From: Chloroflexota bacterium
GTDB lineage: Bacteria; Chloroflexota; Dehalococcoidia; Lucifugimonadales; UBA3495
DNA: 35,649 bases
Assembly (NCBI GenBank): GCA_002721995.1
Contig: PBMF01000008.1
Location: 1 to 35,649, forward strand
Reading direction: 5' to 3'
The translations under genes and the position numbers were made by a program. A model generated the notes under the pieces. The model ran no database searches, had not been told where the DNA came from, and saw nothing but the letters and a program-made list of their open reading frames with translations. Below are positions 1-7,176 of this stretch, in pieces; the stretch's first letter is position 1, and every line of letters begins with the position of its first letter.

Positions 1-13
1 GCCTAGAAAAGGG

Positions 14-97
14 TGGTGCCGAAGGTCAGAGTCGAACTGACACGGGTTGCCCCACTGGTTTTTGAGACCAGCGCGTCTACCATTCCGCCACTTCGGC
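14..97 (-). tRNA. tRNA-Leu (anticodon CAA)
   Basis: Read on the minus strand, the sequence folds as a class II tRNA. The acceptor arms GCCGAAG and CTTCGGC pair fully. The anticodon stem CTGGT/ACCAG encloses the loop CTCAAAA, giving anticodon CAA, which reads UUG leucine codons. A long variable arm (GGG-CAA-CCC) is diagnostic of tRNA-Leu. The T arm is GTCAG/CTGAC around TTCGACT. The 3' CCA is encoded (complement of bases 14-16). UUG is also a frequent start codon in this window. Confidence 0.96.
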
Positions 98-110
98 ACA
101 TCAGGTTGGT

Positions 111-116
111 ATTATA
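111..116 (-). promoter_or_regulatory. Likely -10 box of the tRNA-Leu promoter
   Basis: A perfect TATAAT on the minus strand ends 13 bases upstream of the tRNA 5' end, a normal place for a tRNA promoter -10 box. I see no convincing -35 hexamer 16-18 bases further upstream. Confidence 0.45.
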
Positions 117-160
117 CGATATGAACGCCGACCCGGTAGAGGTCTGGAGACGGTATTTTC

Positions 161-628
161 GTGGCAGCACGAGTCGGGGCCAAGACATACCCGATAACCC
201 TGGGCGATGGGCGCACCACCGAAGATCTGGTGGCTGCTGCCGATTACGGCTACTGCCATTCCCAGGTGATCTCGTTGAATTTCCCCGTCCGGTCCTTTGT
301 GGAGAAACCGGAGCGGGAGATCGTCCTGCTGAACTTTGACCACCCCGTATCAGCCGAAGAGGCCACCACCGAGGCCGCCAAGTTGGGCCTGGACCGGCCC
401 TACTACGAAGATGCCCTGTACTTCGGCATCGAATACCCGGATGTGCAGTTGGACGGGCCGGTGGGCTTTCTGCACGACCTCTGGTTGGGCAACCACGGCC
501 GGCTGGACGCCAGCTGCCTCTGGGCCAACGCCGGCAGGCGGGAATTGGGCCTTGAGGGGTTCGACGACCTATGGGCGCCCAACTACCGGCTGGCATTTGT
601 GCGGCGAGGTGCCGCAGACTCCAAATAG
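161..628 (+). CDS. Hypothetical protein, 155 aa
   Basis: An intact reading frame with a GTG start, preceded by GGAG about 11 bases upstream. The protein is soluble, with no signal peptide, membrane segment or cysteine cluster. I do not recognise the family. The middle has hydrophobic beta-like stretches (VISLNFPV, IVLLNFDHPV) and the C-terminal half is rich in Leu, Trp, Asp and Gly (FLHDLWLGNHGRL, GFDDLWAPNYRL). This looks like one compact domain rather than a fragment. It lies between the divergent tRNA-Leu and the rpmH promoter, so it is probably transcribed alone. Its codon use resembles that of the neighbouring genes, which supports it being real. Function unknown. Confidence 0.65.
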   Translation: MAARVGAKTYPITLGDGRTTEDLVAAADYGYCHSQVISLNFPVRSFVEKPEREIVLLNFDHPVSAEEATTEAAKLGLDRPYYEDALYFGIEYPDVQLDGPVGFLHDLWLGNHGRLDASCLWANAGRRELGLEGFDDLWAPNYRLAFVRRGAADSK

Positions 629-663
629 ACATCCGGATACTACAGGCCGGCCCCCGACTCTCC

Positions 664-692
664 TTGACGCCAATTTTGGGCACGCCTATAAT
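664..692 (+). promoter_or_regulatory. Strong sigma-70-type promoter of the rpmH-rnpA-yidD-yidC-jag cluster
   Basis: A -35 box TTGACG (664-669) and a perfect -10 box TATAAT (687-692) are separated by exactly 17 bases. Transcription would start near 699, just before the rpmH ribosome binding site TAAGGA (702-707). This is the best-matching promoter in the window, as expected for a ribosomal protein gene. Confidence 0.85.
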
Positions 693-716
693 TCCCCGGT
701 GTAAGGATGTATTTCT

Positions 717-854
717 GTGCCTAAACGTACCTATCAACCCAAGAAACGACGCAGGTTTCGCGTCCACGGCTTCCGCCATCGCTCCAGCACTTCAGACGGG
801 CGGGCGATTCTGAAACGGCGGCGCTTCAAAGGCCGTCATAAGCTGACCGTCTAA
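717..854 (+). CDS. rpmH: 50S ribosomal protein L34
   Basis: This small gene encodes 45 residues from a GTG start. The protein begins [19 protein letters not shown] and continues with basic Arg/Lys-rich sequence ending GRHKLTV, the classic L34 pattern; the family is usually 44-47 residues. L34 sits within 23S rRNA in the large subunit. The start is set by TAAGGA nine bases upstream and by the conserved MPKRTYQP. It is followed after 15 bases by rnpA, the order found in most bacteria. The promoter at 664-692 lies directly upstream. Confidence 0.97.
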   Translation: MPKRTYQPKKRRRFRVHGFRHRSSTSDGRAILKRRRFKGRHKLTV

Positions 855-869
855 CACCGGCGTCCGGTA

Positions 870-1286
870 ATGCAGAGCAGGCACCGGCTGACAGGCAGCA
901 AACGGTTCTCCCAGATTCATGTTGAGGGCAGCAGCGCAGCCAACCGGCTATTGGTTATCCGGTATCTGGCCAACGGTTCGGACTGCAGCCGCTTCGGTTT
1001 CCTGGTTAGCAAGCGCATCGGAAACGCAGTCGTCAGAAACAGGGTGAAACGCCGTCTGCGTGAAGCGGTCCGGCTCAACCCCGTCAAAGAGGGCTGGGAC
1101 GCTCTTTTCATAGCCCGGCGGGGCGCTGAAACTGCCGGTTTCCAGGAACTAAAAGACGCAACAGACAACCTGCTACGGCGCGCGGATTTGGTGGACACCC
1201 GTCCACAGCCCACGGGTCCAGGGCAAACAGTGGACCAGCCTGCATCGCGCGATTCAACCGATGTACCGACTGACGGATTTGCATAG
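870..1286 (+). CDS. rnpA: Ribonuclease P protein component
   Basis: The RNase P protein assists the catalytic RNA in trimming the 5' leader of precursor tRNAs. The family core is visible: RFGFLVSKRIGNAVVRNRVK around residues 47-66 contains the RNR signature that contacts the RNA, followed by RRLREAVR. The first ~115 residues match the family's usual length. The last ~25 (TGPGQTVDQPASRDSTDVPT and on) form a polar, probably disordered tail. The ATG start follows the rpmH stop by 15 bases, and the stop touches the yidD start, so the genes are probably co-transcribed and translationally coupled. Confidence 0.96.
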   Translation: MQSRHRLTGSKRFSQIHVEGSSAANRLLVIRYLANGSDCSRFGFLVSKRIGNAVVRNRVKRRLREAVRLNPVKEGWDALFIARRGAETAGFQELKDATDNLLRRADLVDTRPQPTGPGQTVDQPASRDSTDVPTDGFA

Positions 1287-1496
1287 ATGAAGTTTGCCGT
1301 ACTGTCCTTGATTTGGGTCTACCAACGGACCCTTTCACCCCTGTTGCCAACATCATGCCGGTTCCACCCCAGCTGCTCCCACTATTCCCAGGAAGCCGTC
1401 GAGAAGTATGGGGTGATCAAGGGCTTCATGCTTGGAGTCAAAAGGCTGGGGCGGTGCCGCCCGTTGGGTGGTCAAGGATACGACCCAGTACCGTGA
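1287..1496 (+). CDS. yidD: Membrane protein insertion efficiency factor YidD
   Basis: YidD is a small membrane-associated protein that helps YidC and Sec insert membrane proteins. The 69 residues show the family signature: an N-terminal amphipathic helix, [20 protein letters not shown] with the conserved cysteines, Y-x-x-x-A-V-E-K-Y-G, and a C-terminal [17 protein letters not shown]. The ATG immediately follows the rnpA stop codon. The TGA stop overlaps the GTG start of the next gene, indicating coupled translation. Its position between rnpA and yidC is conserved across bacteria. Confidence 0.96.
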   Translation: MKFAVLSLIWVYQRTLSPLLPTSCRFHPSCSHYSQEAVEKYGVIKGFMLGVKRLGRCRPLGGQGYDPVP

Positions 1497-2704
1497 TAGC
1501 CGCAAAACCTATCTTGAGACAGATCATCACCCACTCGCCAAAAATAGGTCGGGGCAAGAAACAAAGCTGGCAGATGCTGGTCCTCTTTGCCCTGCTGCTG
1601 CTCCCCCTTGCCGCCGCCTGTCAAGGGGACATCGGAGGCCGCACCGACGGTTGGAACCCTCCAGCCAGCAAGGACGGCGTGGTCTACGTGGGCACCAAAG
1701 AAGGACAGGTCAAGGCATACGACGACGACGGGTTTGAAGGCGTCAAAGAGGTTTGGGCCTTCCCATCCGGCCAGACCCAACCGGACATCGAGGGCGTCTA
1801 TAGCACTCCCCTGATCGTGGGAGACCTCGTCTACGTGGCGGCCGAAGACGGTTTCCTTTACGCAATAGACAAGCAGACCGGCAATATTGGCGCCAAGGGC
1901 TGGAAGCGTCCCCTGGGACAGCCGCCCGAACTGCCGCCTTTGGTTGCGGGTCCGGCCTACGATTCAGTGAACCAGCAGGTCTTGTCAGCCACGGATGACG
2001 GGAAGTTGTACGCTTACAACGCCACATCCGGCGATGAAGCCTGGACGCGCCCCTTCCTGGCCGGCGCCTCCATCTGGTCGACTCCGACGGTGGCAAACGG
2101 CATCGGCTATTTCGGCTCCCATGACAAGAAGATTTACGCCGTTACCCTGAACGACGGAAAGGAACTGTGGCAGTACGAGACCGGCGGGGTGGTGGCCGGA
2201 AAGCCGCTGATCTTCGACGGCAAACTCATTGCCGGGTCATTTGACAAGAAACTCTACGCCCTATCCCTGGCGGATGGCACAGTGGAGTGGACCTTTGGTG
2301 GGGACCGCTGGTTCTGGGCCGGGGCCGTCACCGACGGACGCACCATTTTCGCGCCCAACATGGACGGCAACATCTACGCCCTGGACCGCAACGGCAACCT
2401 GCTCTGGAAGCACGACGTTGACGCCTCCATCGTATCCCAGCCAGTGGTCACGCCCCGGGGGCTGGTGGTGGCCGCCAAGGACGGCCGAATCATCCTTCTG
2501 GACACCAGCAACGAGGACCTGGGACTGCAACGGGAGTTGTCCAACCTGACACTGGCCGACACCGAGATCAAAGCGGCGCTGTTTTCCGATGGCGAGTCGG
2601 TCTACGTTGGCTCCCAGGATCACGAGGTCAGGCGTATCGAGATCAAGGGCGGCCAAGTGGTGATGTGGTGTCTCCACACCGAGGACACGCTTTGCAGAAA
2701 CTAG
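1493..2704 (+). CDS. PQQ-type beta-propeller lipoprotein (BamB-like fold)
   Basis: The 403-residue protein has a lipoprotein signal: a basic N-terminus (PKIGRGKKQ), hydrophobic [16 protein letters not shown], and a lipobox cysteine at about residue 43. The rest consists of about eight repeats of the form (V/I)YVG-x-x-D-G-x-(L/V)YA-(L/I)-D-x-x-(T/N)G, often ending in Trp. They resemble PQQ-binding-like blades and would form an eight-bladed propeller outside the membrane. The frame is open further upstream, but the GTG at 1493 overlaps the yidD TGA and gives a proper signal peptide, so I chose it. BamB and related propellers act as scaffolds in membrane protein assembly. A similar role beside YidD and YidC is an inference; cofactor binding is not shown. 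Confidence 0.88.
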   Translation: MIAAKPILRQIITHSPKIGRGKKQSWQMLVLFALLLLPLAAACQGDIGGRTDGWNPPASKDGVVYVGTKEGQVKAYDDDGFEGVKEVWAFPSGQTQPDIEGVYSTPLIVGDLVYVAAEDGFLYAIDKQTGNIGAKGWKRPLGQPPELPPLVAGPAYDSVNQQVLSATDDGKLYAYNATSGDEAWTRPFLAGASIWSTPTVANGIGYFGSHDKKIYAVTLNDGKELWQYETGGVVAGKPLIFDGKLIAGSFDKKLYALSLADGTVEWTFGGDRWFWAGAVTDGRTIFAPNMDGNIYALDRNGNLLWKHDVDASIVSQPVVTPRGLVVAAKDGRIILLDTSNEDLGLQRELSNLTLADTEIKAALFSDGESVYVGSQDHEVRRIEIKGGQVVMWCLHTEDTLCRN

Positions 2705-2763
2705 CAATCAAAACCGATTACTCAGCCGGGCTTTCTGTTCGGCTGGCAGCGAGGTAGGGCTCT

Positions 2764-3705
2764 TTGGAGGCCATATCATTCCTCTGGACCGAACTAATCA
2801 TTCGGCCCATGCTCAACAGCCTGGTGGTGCTTTACACCATCTGTTTCAGTCAGATGGGTCTGGCAATCATCGTGTTGACCGCGATCATCCGCGCCATAAC
2901 ACTGCCGTTGACCCTCAAGCAATTGAAGCAGATGCGGGCCATGACCGCGCTGCAACCGCGCATAAAAGAGATACAGGACCGCTACGCCCGGGACCGCTCC
3001 CGCGTCTCCCAGGAGACGATGCGGCTCTACCGCGAGGCCGGGGTGAACCCCATAGGCTGTCTGGGACCCTTGGTCATCCAGATGCCCATCCTCATCGGCC
3101 TGTTCCGAGTGCTCATCCAAACGGTGTTCACCCGCCCCGACAACCTGGTCGGGTTTTCCGAGAAACTTTACACCTGGATTCCGGTGGCGCCCATATTCAC
3201 CGCGGCGCCGCTGGACTCGGGTTTCCTTTGGCTGGACCTGGCGGAACCGGACCCATCCAACCTAATCATTCCAATTTTGGTCTTCGTATCCACTTGGGTA
3301 CAACAGAAGATGACCATGACTCCGTCCAGCGATCCGAGGCAGGCGGGGAACCAGGCAATGATGCTCTGGTTGATGCCCTTGATGATCGCGTTTTTCTCGT
3401 ACACCCTGCCCAGTGGTCTCTCTTTGTACTGGATAACTTCCAACACTATAGGTATCGGTATCCAATATTTCGTGACCGGCGGCTGGGGGCCCCTCTTCCC
3501 ATTGTTCCCCAAGTCCGAGCCAGCAACAGCCCCCGCTGGAGGCGCGGCCCCGTCGGCCCAGTCATCCGAGGATGATTCACAGGAGGAGATGGAAGAAGAT
3601 GGACGAGATCGTAATGAGCGCCCGAACCGTCGACGAAGCGATCGAGCTCGCGCTGAAAGAGCTAGACGTAGACCGCGACGAGGCCGAGGTAGAAATACTA
3701 AGTAG
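2764..3705 (+). CDS. yidC: Membrane protein insertase YidC/Oxa1 family
   Basis: YidC inserts proteins into the cytoplasmic membrane with or without SecYEG. This is the short form without the large periplasmic domain of Gram-negative YidC. Membrane segments lie near residues 15-55, 95-118, 165-185 and 195-240. The conserved substrate-groove Arg is at about residue 43 (IIRAITLPL), and the cytoplasmic loop after it is basic and helical. The start is TTG with GAGG nine bases upstream. The tail after about residue 250 is first acidic (EDDSQEEMEED) and then strongly basic: residues 279-313 contain 16 Arg. These last 35 codons overlap jag in another frame. Basic YidC/Oxa1 tails are known to bind ribosomes, a plausible role here. 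Confidence 0.95.
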   Translation: MEAISFLWTELIIRPMLNSLVVLYTICFSQMGLAIIVLTAIIRAITLPLTLKQLKQMRAMTALQPRIKEIQDRYARDRSRVSQETMRLYREAGVNPIGCLGPLVIQMPILIGLFRVLIQTVFTRPDNLVGFSEKLYTWIPVAPIFTAAPLDSGFLWLDLAEPDPSNLIIPILVFVSTWVQQKMTMTPSSDPRQAGNQAMMLWLMPLMIAFFSYTLPSGLSLYWITSNTIGIGIQYFVTGGWGPLFPLFPKSEPATAPAGGAAPSAQSSEDDSQEEMEEDGRDRNERPNRRRSDRARAERARRRPRRGRGRNTK

Positions 3706-4324
3706 GGGCAAGACCGGTTTTCTGGGCATCGGCTCAGAGGTTGCCCGGGTCAGGGCCCGAAAACTGTCCGCCGGTGGAACGGCCACCAGCGCCCCCGCGG
3801 AAACCGGGGGAGAGACTCCCGCCGAAGCTCCGGTTCCTCCAGCAGGCGTGTCAGCAGCGGGAGACATCGCTGCCGCCGCAGCCCTGGCCGCCGTCAGCCA
3901 GATCCTGGAGAAGGCCGGCGTCAACGTGACCCGCACTCTGCGGGCGGCCAATGACCCGGAGTCCGGAGGGCCGATCATTGACCTTGCCGGCGACGACTCC
4001 GGTCTGCTGATCGGCCGGCGGGGGCAGACCCTGCAGGCCCTGCAGTTCCTGGTGAACCTGATCGTCCGTAGAGATTTTGAGGGCGTCCGGGTGACTTTGG
4101 ACGTAGAGAACTACCGGCAGCGGCGCGAGGCCTCACTGCGCGACATGGCCGCCAAGGTCGGCGCCAGGGTCGCCCAGACCAACCGCAGCATCACGCTAGA
4201 ACCCATGTCACCGGCGGACCGCCGCATCATTCACACCGCCCTTTCCGACCACCCTGGCGTGTCCACGGAGAGCACCGGCGAGGGTGAAGGCCGCAAGGTG
4301 ATGGTGATGCCGAAGCGGGACTAA
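3599..4324 (+). CDS. jag: RNA-binding protein Jag/KhpB
   Basis: Jag (KhpB) is an RNA-binding protein linked to cell elongation and division, usually encoded after yidC. Three domains are visible in 241 residues. A Jag-N domain spans about 1-50 (TVDEAIELALKEL, then SRGKTGFLGIG). An Ala/Pro/Thr-rich linker spans about 55-95. A KH domain with the GxxG-type loop LLIGRRGQTLQAL is followed by a C-terminal R3H domain with the expected R-x-x-x-H core (DRRIIHTAL). The ATG at 3599 is chosen because the protein then begins at the conserved Jag-N strand; AGGAGG (3581-3586) lies upstream. The first 107 bases overlap the yidC 3' end in a different frame. Confidence 0.94.
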   Translation: MDEIVMSARTVDEAIELALKELDVDRDEAEVEILSRGKTGFLGIGSEVARVRARKLSAGGTATSAPAETGGETPAEAPVPPAGVSAAGDIAAAAALAAVSQILEKAGVNVTRTLRAANDPESGGPIIDLAGDDSGLLIGRRGQTLQALQFLVNLIVRRDFEGVRVTLDVENYRQRREASLRDMAAKVGARVAQTNRSITLEPMSPADRRIIHTALSDHPGVSTESTGEGEGRKVMVMPKRD

Positions 4325-4462
4325 TAGGCCACTTTATTCGGTACTGCCGCGCCTGCCAAATCCCTTGGCGGCCCGGCATAATTAAAGAACAACCTTTTCC
4401 GCCAGCATCGCAGCAGAGCTGACATAACTGACGGAAAGGCGATTAAATGGCGTGTCTTCATG

Positions 4463-4490
4463 TTGACCAGCGCAAAATGGAGTACATAAA
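4463..4490 (+). promoter_or_regulatory. Possible purF promoter
   Basis: TTGACC (4463-4468) and CATAAA (4485-4490) are spaced by 16 bases. A start site would fall within a few bases of the purF GTG at 4499, implying a leaderless or nearly leaderless mRNA. The only Shine-Dalgarno-like GGAG (4479-4482) is 16 bases from the GTG, which is too far. The rest of 4325-4498 shows only a short hairpin (GCCAA-ATCCC-TTGGC) without a T-run. Confidence 0.4.
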
Positions 4491-4498
4491 ATAACGTC

Positions 4499-5944
4499 GT
4501 GAGCAGCCACCAGGAACGCCCCTTCGGTAGCGTCCCGTTCGACCACCCCAACGAAGAGTGTGGGGTAATAGCTGTATACACCCCGGAAGGAGAGGCCAGC
4601 CGCCTGGCTTTCTTCGGGCTCTTCGCCCTCCAGCACCGCGGTCAGGAAAGCGCCGGCATCGCGGCGGCCAACGGTGAACGGGTGGCGGTCCATGCCGATA
4701 TGGGCCTGGTCACCCAGATATTCAGAGAGCCCGACTTCTATCCCCTCTCCGGCGACATGGCCATCGGCCATACCAGGTACTCCACCTCCGGCAGCAGCGA
4801 ACTCTGCAACGCCCAGCCCCTTCTGGTTGACGGCCACTTCGGCCAACTGGCCCTGGCCAACAACGGCAACATCATCAACGCGGCCCAACTGCAAAAACAG
4901 CTCCAAGACGAATGGGGCTGCACCTTCGACTCCACCACAGACTCCGAAGTAATAGCCCAGATGCTGGCCCACACCAGCGAGCCCACCTGGGAAGAGCGCA
5001 TCTTCACCTGCATGCGGCAGCTGGAAGGGGCCTACTCCATAGTCGCCCAGACCAAAGACACCATGATTGCCGCCCGCGACCCTTTGGGCATCCGCCCCCT
5101 TTGTTTGGGCAAACTCAACGGGGGATGGATAGTGGCATCGGAGTCCTGCGCCCTGGACCACGTCGGGGCCGAGTATCTGCGTGAACTGGAACCGGGCGAG
5201 GTCGTGGTGGTGGACCAGGACGGCCTCCGGTCCTCCGTGTGGCCCGGCGGCACAGGGCGGCGTAACCTGTGCGTGTTTGAGCTCATCTATTTCGCCCGAC
5301 CCGACAGCGTCATGGACGGGCAGTTGGTCCACTCGGTAAGACAGCAATTGGGCGCCCAACTGGCCACCGAACACCCGGTGGAAGCAGACCTGGTGATAGG
5401 AGTCCCCGACTCCTCAACCGCCGCCGCCGTCGGCTACGCCCAGGAATCCGGCATTCCCTTCAGCGAAGGTCTGATCAAGAACAGATACGTCGGCCGCACT
5501 TTCATTGAGCCGGAACAACGGCTGCGGGAGCTTGGCGTCCGCCAGAAGTTCAACACGCTGGTGGAAGTCATCCAGGGAAAGCGGCTGGTCGTTGTTGATG
5601 ACAGCATCGTCCGGGGCACCACCACGCCCCACGTGGTCAACCTGCTGCGCAAGGGCGGCGCCAAAGAGGTACATATGAGGGTCTGTGCCCCACCCATCAA
5701 GCACCCCTGCTTCATGGGCGTGGACATGGCCACCCGGGCCGAGCTTCTGGCCGCCAACAAGGACCTGCGCGAGATAGAGGACTTCATCGGCGCGGACAGC
5801 CTTGGCTATCTCAGCATCAAGGGGCTTTTGAAGGTGGTAAACGGCTCCAGCGGCGGTTTCTGCGATGCCTGCTTTACCGGCAACTACCCGGTCCCGGTGC
5901 AGTTGGAGCTCTCCAAGTTTACCCTGGAGCACGGCGCAGATTAA
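4499..5944 (+). CDS. purF: Amidophosphoribosyltransferase
   Basis: PurF catalyses the committed step of purine synthesis: PRPP plus glutamine gives 5-phosphoribosylamine. The N-terminal half is a class II glutamine amidotransferase. Its nucleophile is Cys21 (NEECGVIAVY) after a short propeptide that must be removed, as in the Bacillus subtilis type. ALQHRGQESAGI and GHTRYST are the expected glutaminase motifs. The C-terminal half carries the PRPP loop VVVDDSIVRGTT. Cysteines in NLCVFELIYF, CAPPIKHPC and GFCDAC match the [4Fe-4S] ligands of the oxygen-sensitive PurF subclass. Length (481 aa) is normal. The GTG start is supported by alignment, not by a ribosome binding site. It heads the purF-purM-purH set. 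Confidence 0.96.
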   Translation: MSSHQERPFGSVPFDHPNEECGVIAVYTPEGEASRLAFFGLFALQHRGQESAGIAAANGERVAVHADMGLVTQIFREPDFYPLSGDMAIGHTRYSTSGSSELCNAQPLLVDGHFGQLALANNGNIINAAQLQKQLQDEWGCTFDSTTDSEVIAQMLAHTSEPTWEERIFTCMRQLEGAYSIVAQTKDTMIAARDPLGIRPLCLGKLNGGWIVASESCALDHVGAEYLRELEPGEVVVVDQDGLRSSVWPGGTGRRNLCVFELIYFARPDSVMDGQLVHSVRQQLGAQLATEHPVEADLVIGVPDSSTAAAVGYAQESGIPFSEGLIKNRYVGRTFIEPEQRLRELGVRQKFNTLVEVIQGKRLVVVDDSIVRGTTTPHVVNLLRKGGAKEVHMRVCAPPIKHPCFMGVDMATRAELLAANKDLREIEDFIGADSLGYLSIKGLLKVVNGSSGGFCDACFTGNYPVPVQLELSKFTLEHGAD

Positions 5945-6116
5945 CTCCCTCGCCACCTGCTGCCTTCCAACCATTATCTCCTCCGTCTATCGGCGATTCA
6001 GATTGTTCCCAAGCACTGGTTGCCCCTTGTCATCACAGACCCCGTGAATTAACCTTTTACCGCGGCTAAATACCCCGGCCCGCCGCCGGGTGGATGGGAA
6101 CGGGAGGACCCTCAAA

Positions 6117-7136
6117 TTGGCAAGTGACGCATACCGGGAGTCAGGCGTAGACCTGGACCGGATGGACGGCCTGAAAGAGCGGATCAAGGGATTCGCGGCC
6201 AGCACCCAAGGCCCGGAGGTCCTGGACAACGCCGGCAGCTTCGCCGGTGTGTACCACTTGGCGGGCTACCAGGAGCCGGTATTGGTCTCCAGCACCGACG
6301 GCGTGGGCACCAAGATCAAGATCGCCGCCCAGTTGGGCCACTTTGAATCCGTGGGCCAAGACCTGGTGGTCCTCAACGTCAACGACATCCTCACCCGGGG
6401 CGCCAAACCCCTGTTCTTTCTGGACTACGTGGCATTCAGCAACCTGGACACCCAGCGTCTGGACAACCTGATGCGGGGCATCGCCTGGGGCTGCCGTGAG
6501 GTGGGCTGTTCCCTGATCGGCGGCGAGACGGCCCAGATGCCCCAGGTGTACACCGGCGACGAGATGGACCTGGCCGGGTTTGTGGTCGGCGCCGTGGAGC
6601 GTGACCAGTTACTGGAGTCCAAGAACATCAAGGAAGGAGACGTGATCATCGGCGTCCCTTCCAGCGGACTCCACACCAACGGGTTTTCCCTGGTCCGCCG
6701 GGTTTTCAATACCGACGGCGACCCCAAAGTCTTGTACCACCGGTTTGAGGGCCTGAACCATCAATTGGGCGAGGAGCTGCTGGTCCCCCACCGTAGTTAC
6801 TATCCCATGATGGAGCCGGTGCTGGGTCTCATCAACGGACTGGCCCACATCACCGGAGGGGGACTGCCGGGCAAGCTCCCCGCTGTCCTCCCCGACGACC
6901 TGGCGGCGGAGATAGAGCCCGGTTCGTGGACCGTTCTGCCCATCTTCCAGTTGCTGCAGAAAGAGGGCAAGATCAGTGACGAAGAGATGTACCGGGTCTT
7001 CAACATGGGCCTGGGCATGGTGGCCGTGTGCCCAGATGAAAATGTTGCCAAGGTACTTGAATGCCTGCCCGACGCCACCGTTATCGGCAGGATGATAGCC
7101 AGGAGCCACGGCGAACAGGTGGTATTCGCCGGTTGA
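6117..7136 (+). CDS. purM: Phosphoribosylformylglycinamidine cyclo-ligase (AIR synthetase)
   Basis: PurM uses ATP to close the imidazole ring, making aminoimidazole ribotide. Visible family motifs are an N-terminal YRESGVDLDRMDGLKERIK, the glycine-rich SSTDGVGTK, NVNDILTRGAKPLFFLDYVA, and IGGETAQMP. The ATP-binding region carries PSSGLHTNGFSLVR, and HITGGGLPGKLP lies in the C-terminal half. The frame is open from a GTG at 6090. I prefer the TTG at 6117 because GGGAGGA lies nine bases upstream and the family N-terminus starts here, giving 339 residues. The 172-base gap after purF contains a hairpin (CCCGGC-CCGCC-GCCGGG, 6074-6090) but no obvious terminator T-run. purH follows after 40 bases. 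Confidence 0.95.
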   Translation: MASDAYRESGVDLDRMDGLKERIKGFAASTQGPEVLDNAGSFAGVYHLAGYQEPVLVSSTDGVGTKIKIAAQLGHFESVGQDLVVLNVNDILTRGAKPLFFLDYVAFSNLDTQRLDNLMRGIAWGCREVGCSLIGGETAQMPQVYTGDEMDLAGFVVGAVERDQLLESKNIKEGDVIIGVPSSGLHTNGFSLVRRVFNTDGDPKVLYHRFEGLNHQLGEELLVPHRSYYPMMEPVLGLINGLAHITGGGLPGKLPAVLPDDLAAEIEPGSWTVLPIFQLLQKEGKISDEEMYRVFNMGLGMVAVCPDENVAKVLECLPDATVIGRMIARSHGEQVVFAG

Positions 7137-7176
7137 CGGCGTCCCCAACCAAGAGAAAACAAGGACGGAGAGGAAG

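Noticed and set aside
640-716. Chromosome origin near rpmH
   Set aside because: rpmH often lies beside dnaA and oriC, but no DnaA boxes (TTATNCACA) or dnaA gene are seen here.
4382-5374. Minus-strand open frame (330 codons) opposite purF
   Set aside because: Shadow of the purF coding sequence; no ribosome binding site or domain.
6074-6090. Hairpin before purM as a riboswitch or attenuator
   Set aside because: Only a 6-bp stem with no T-run; it does not resemble the purine riboswitch, whose conserved loops are absent.
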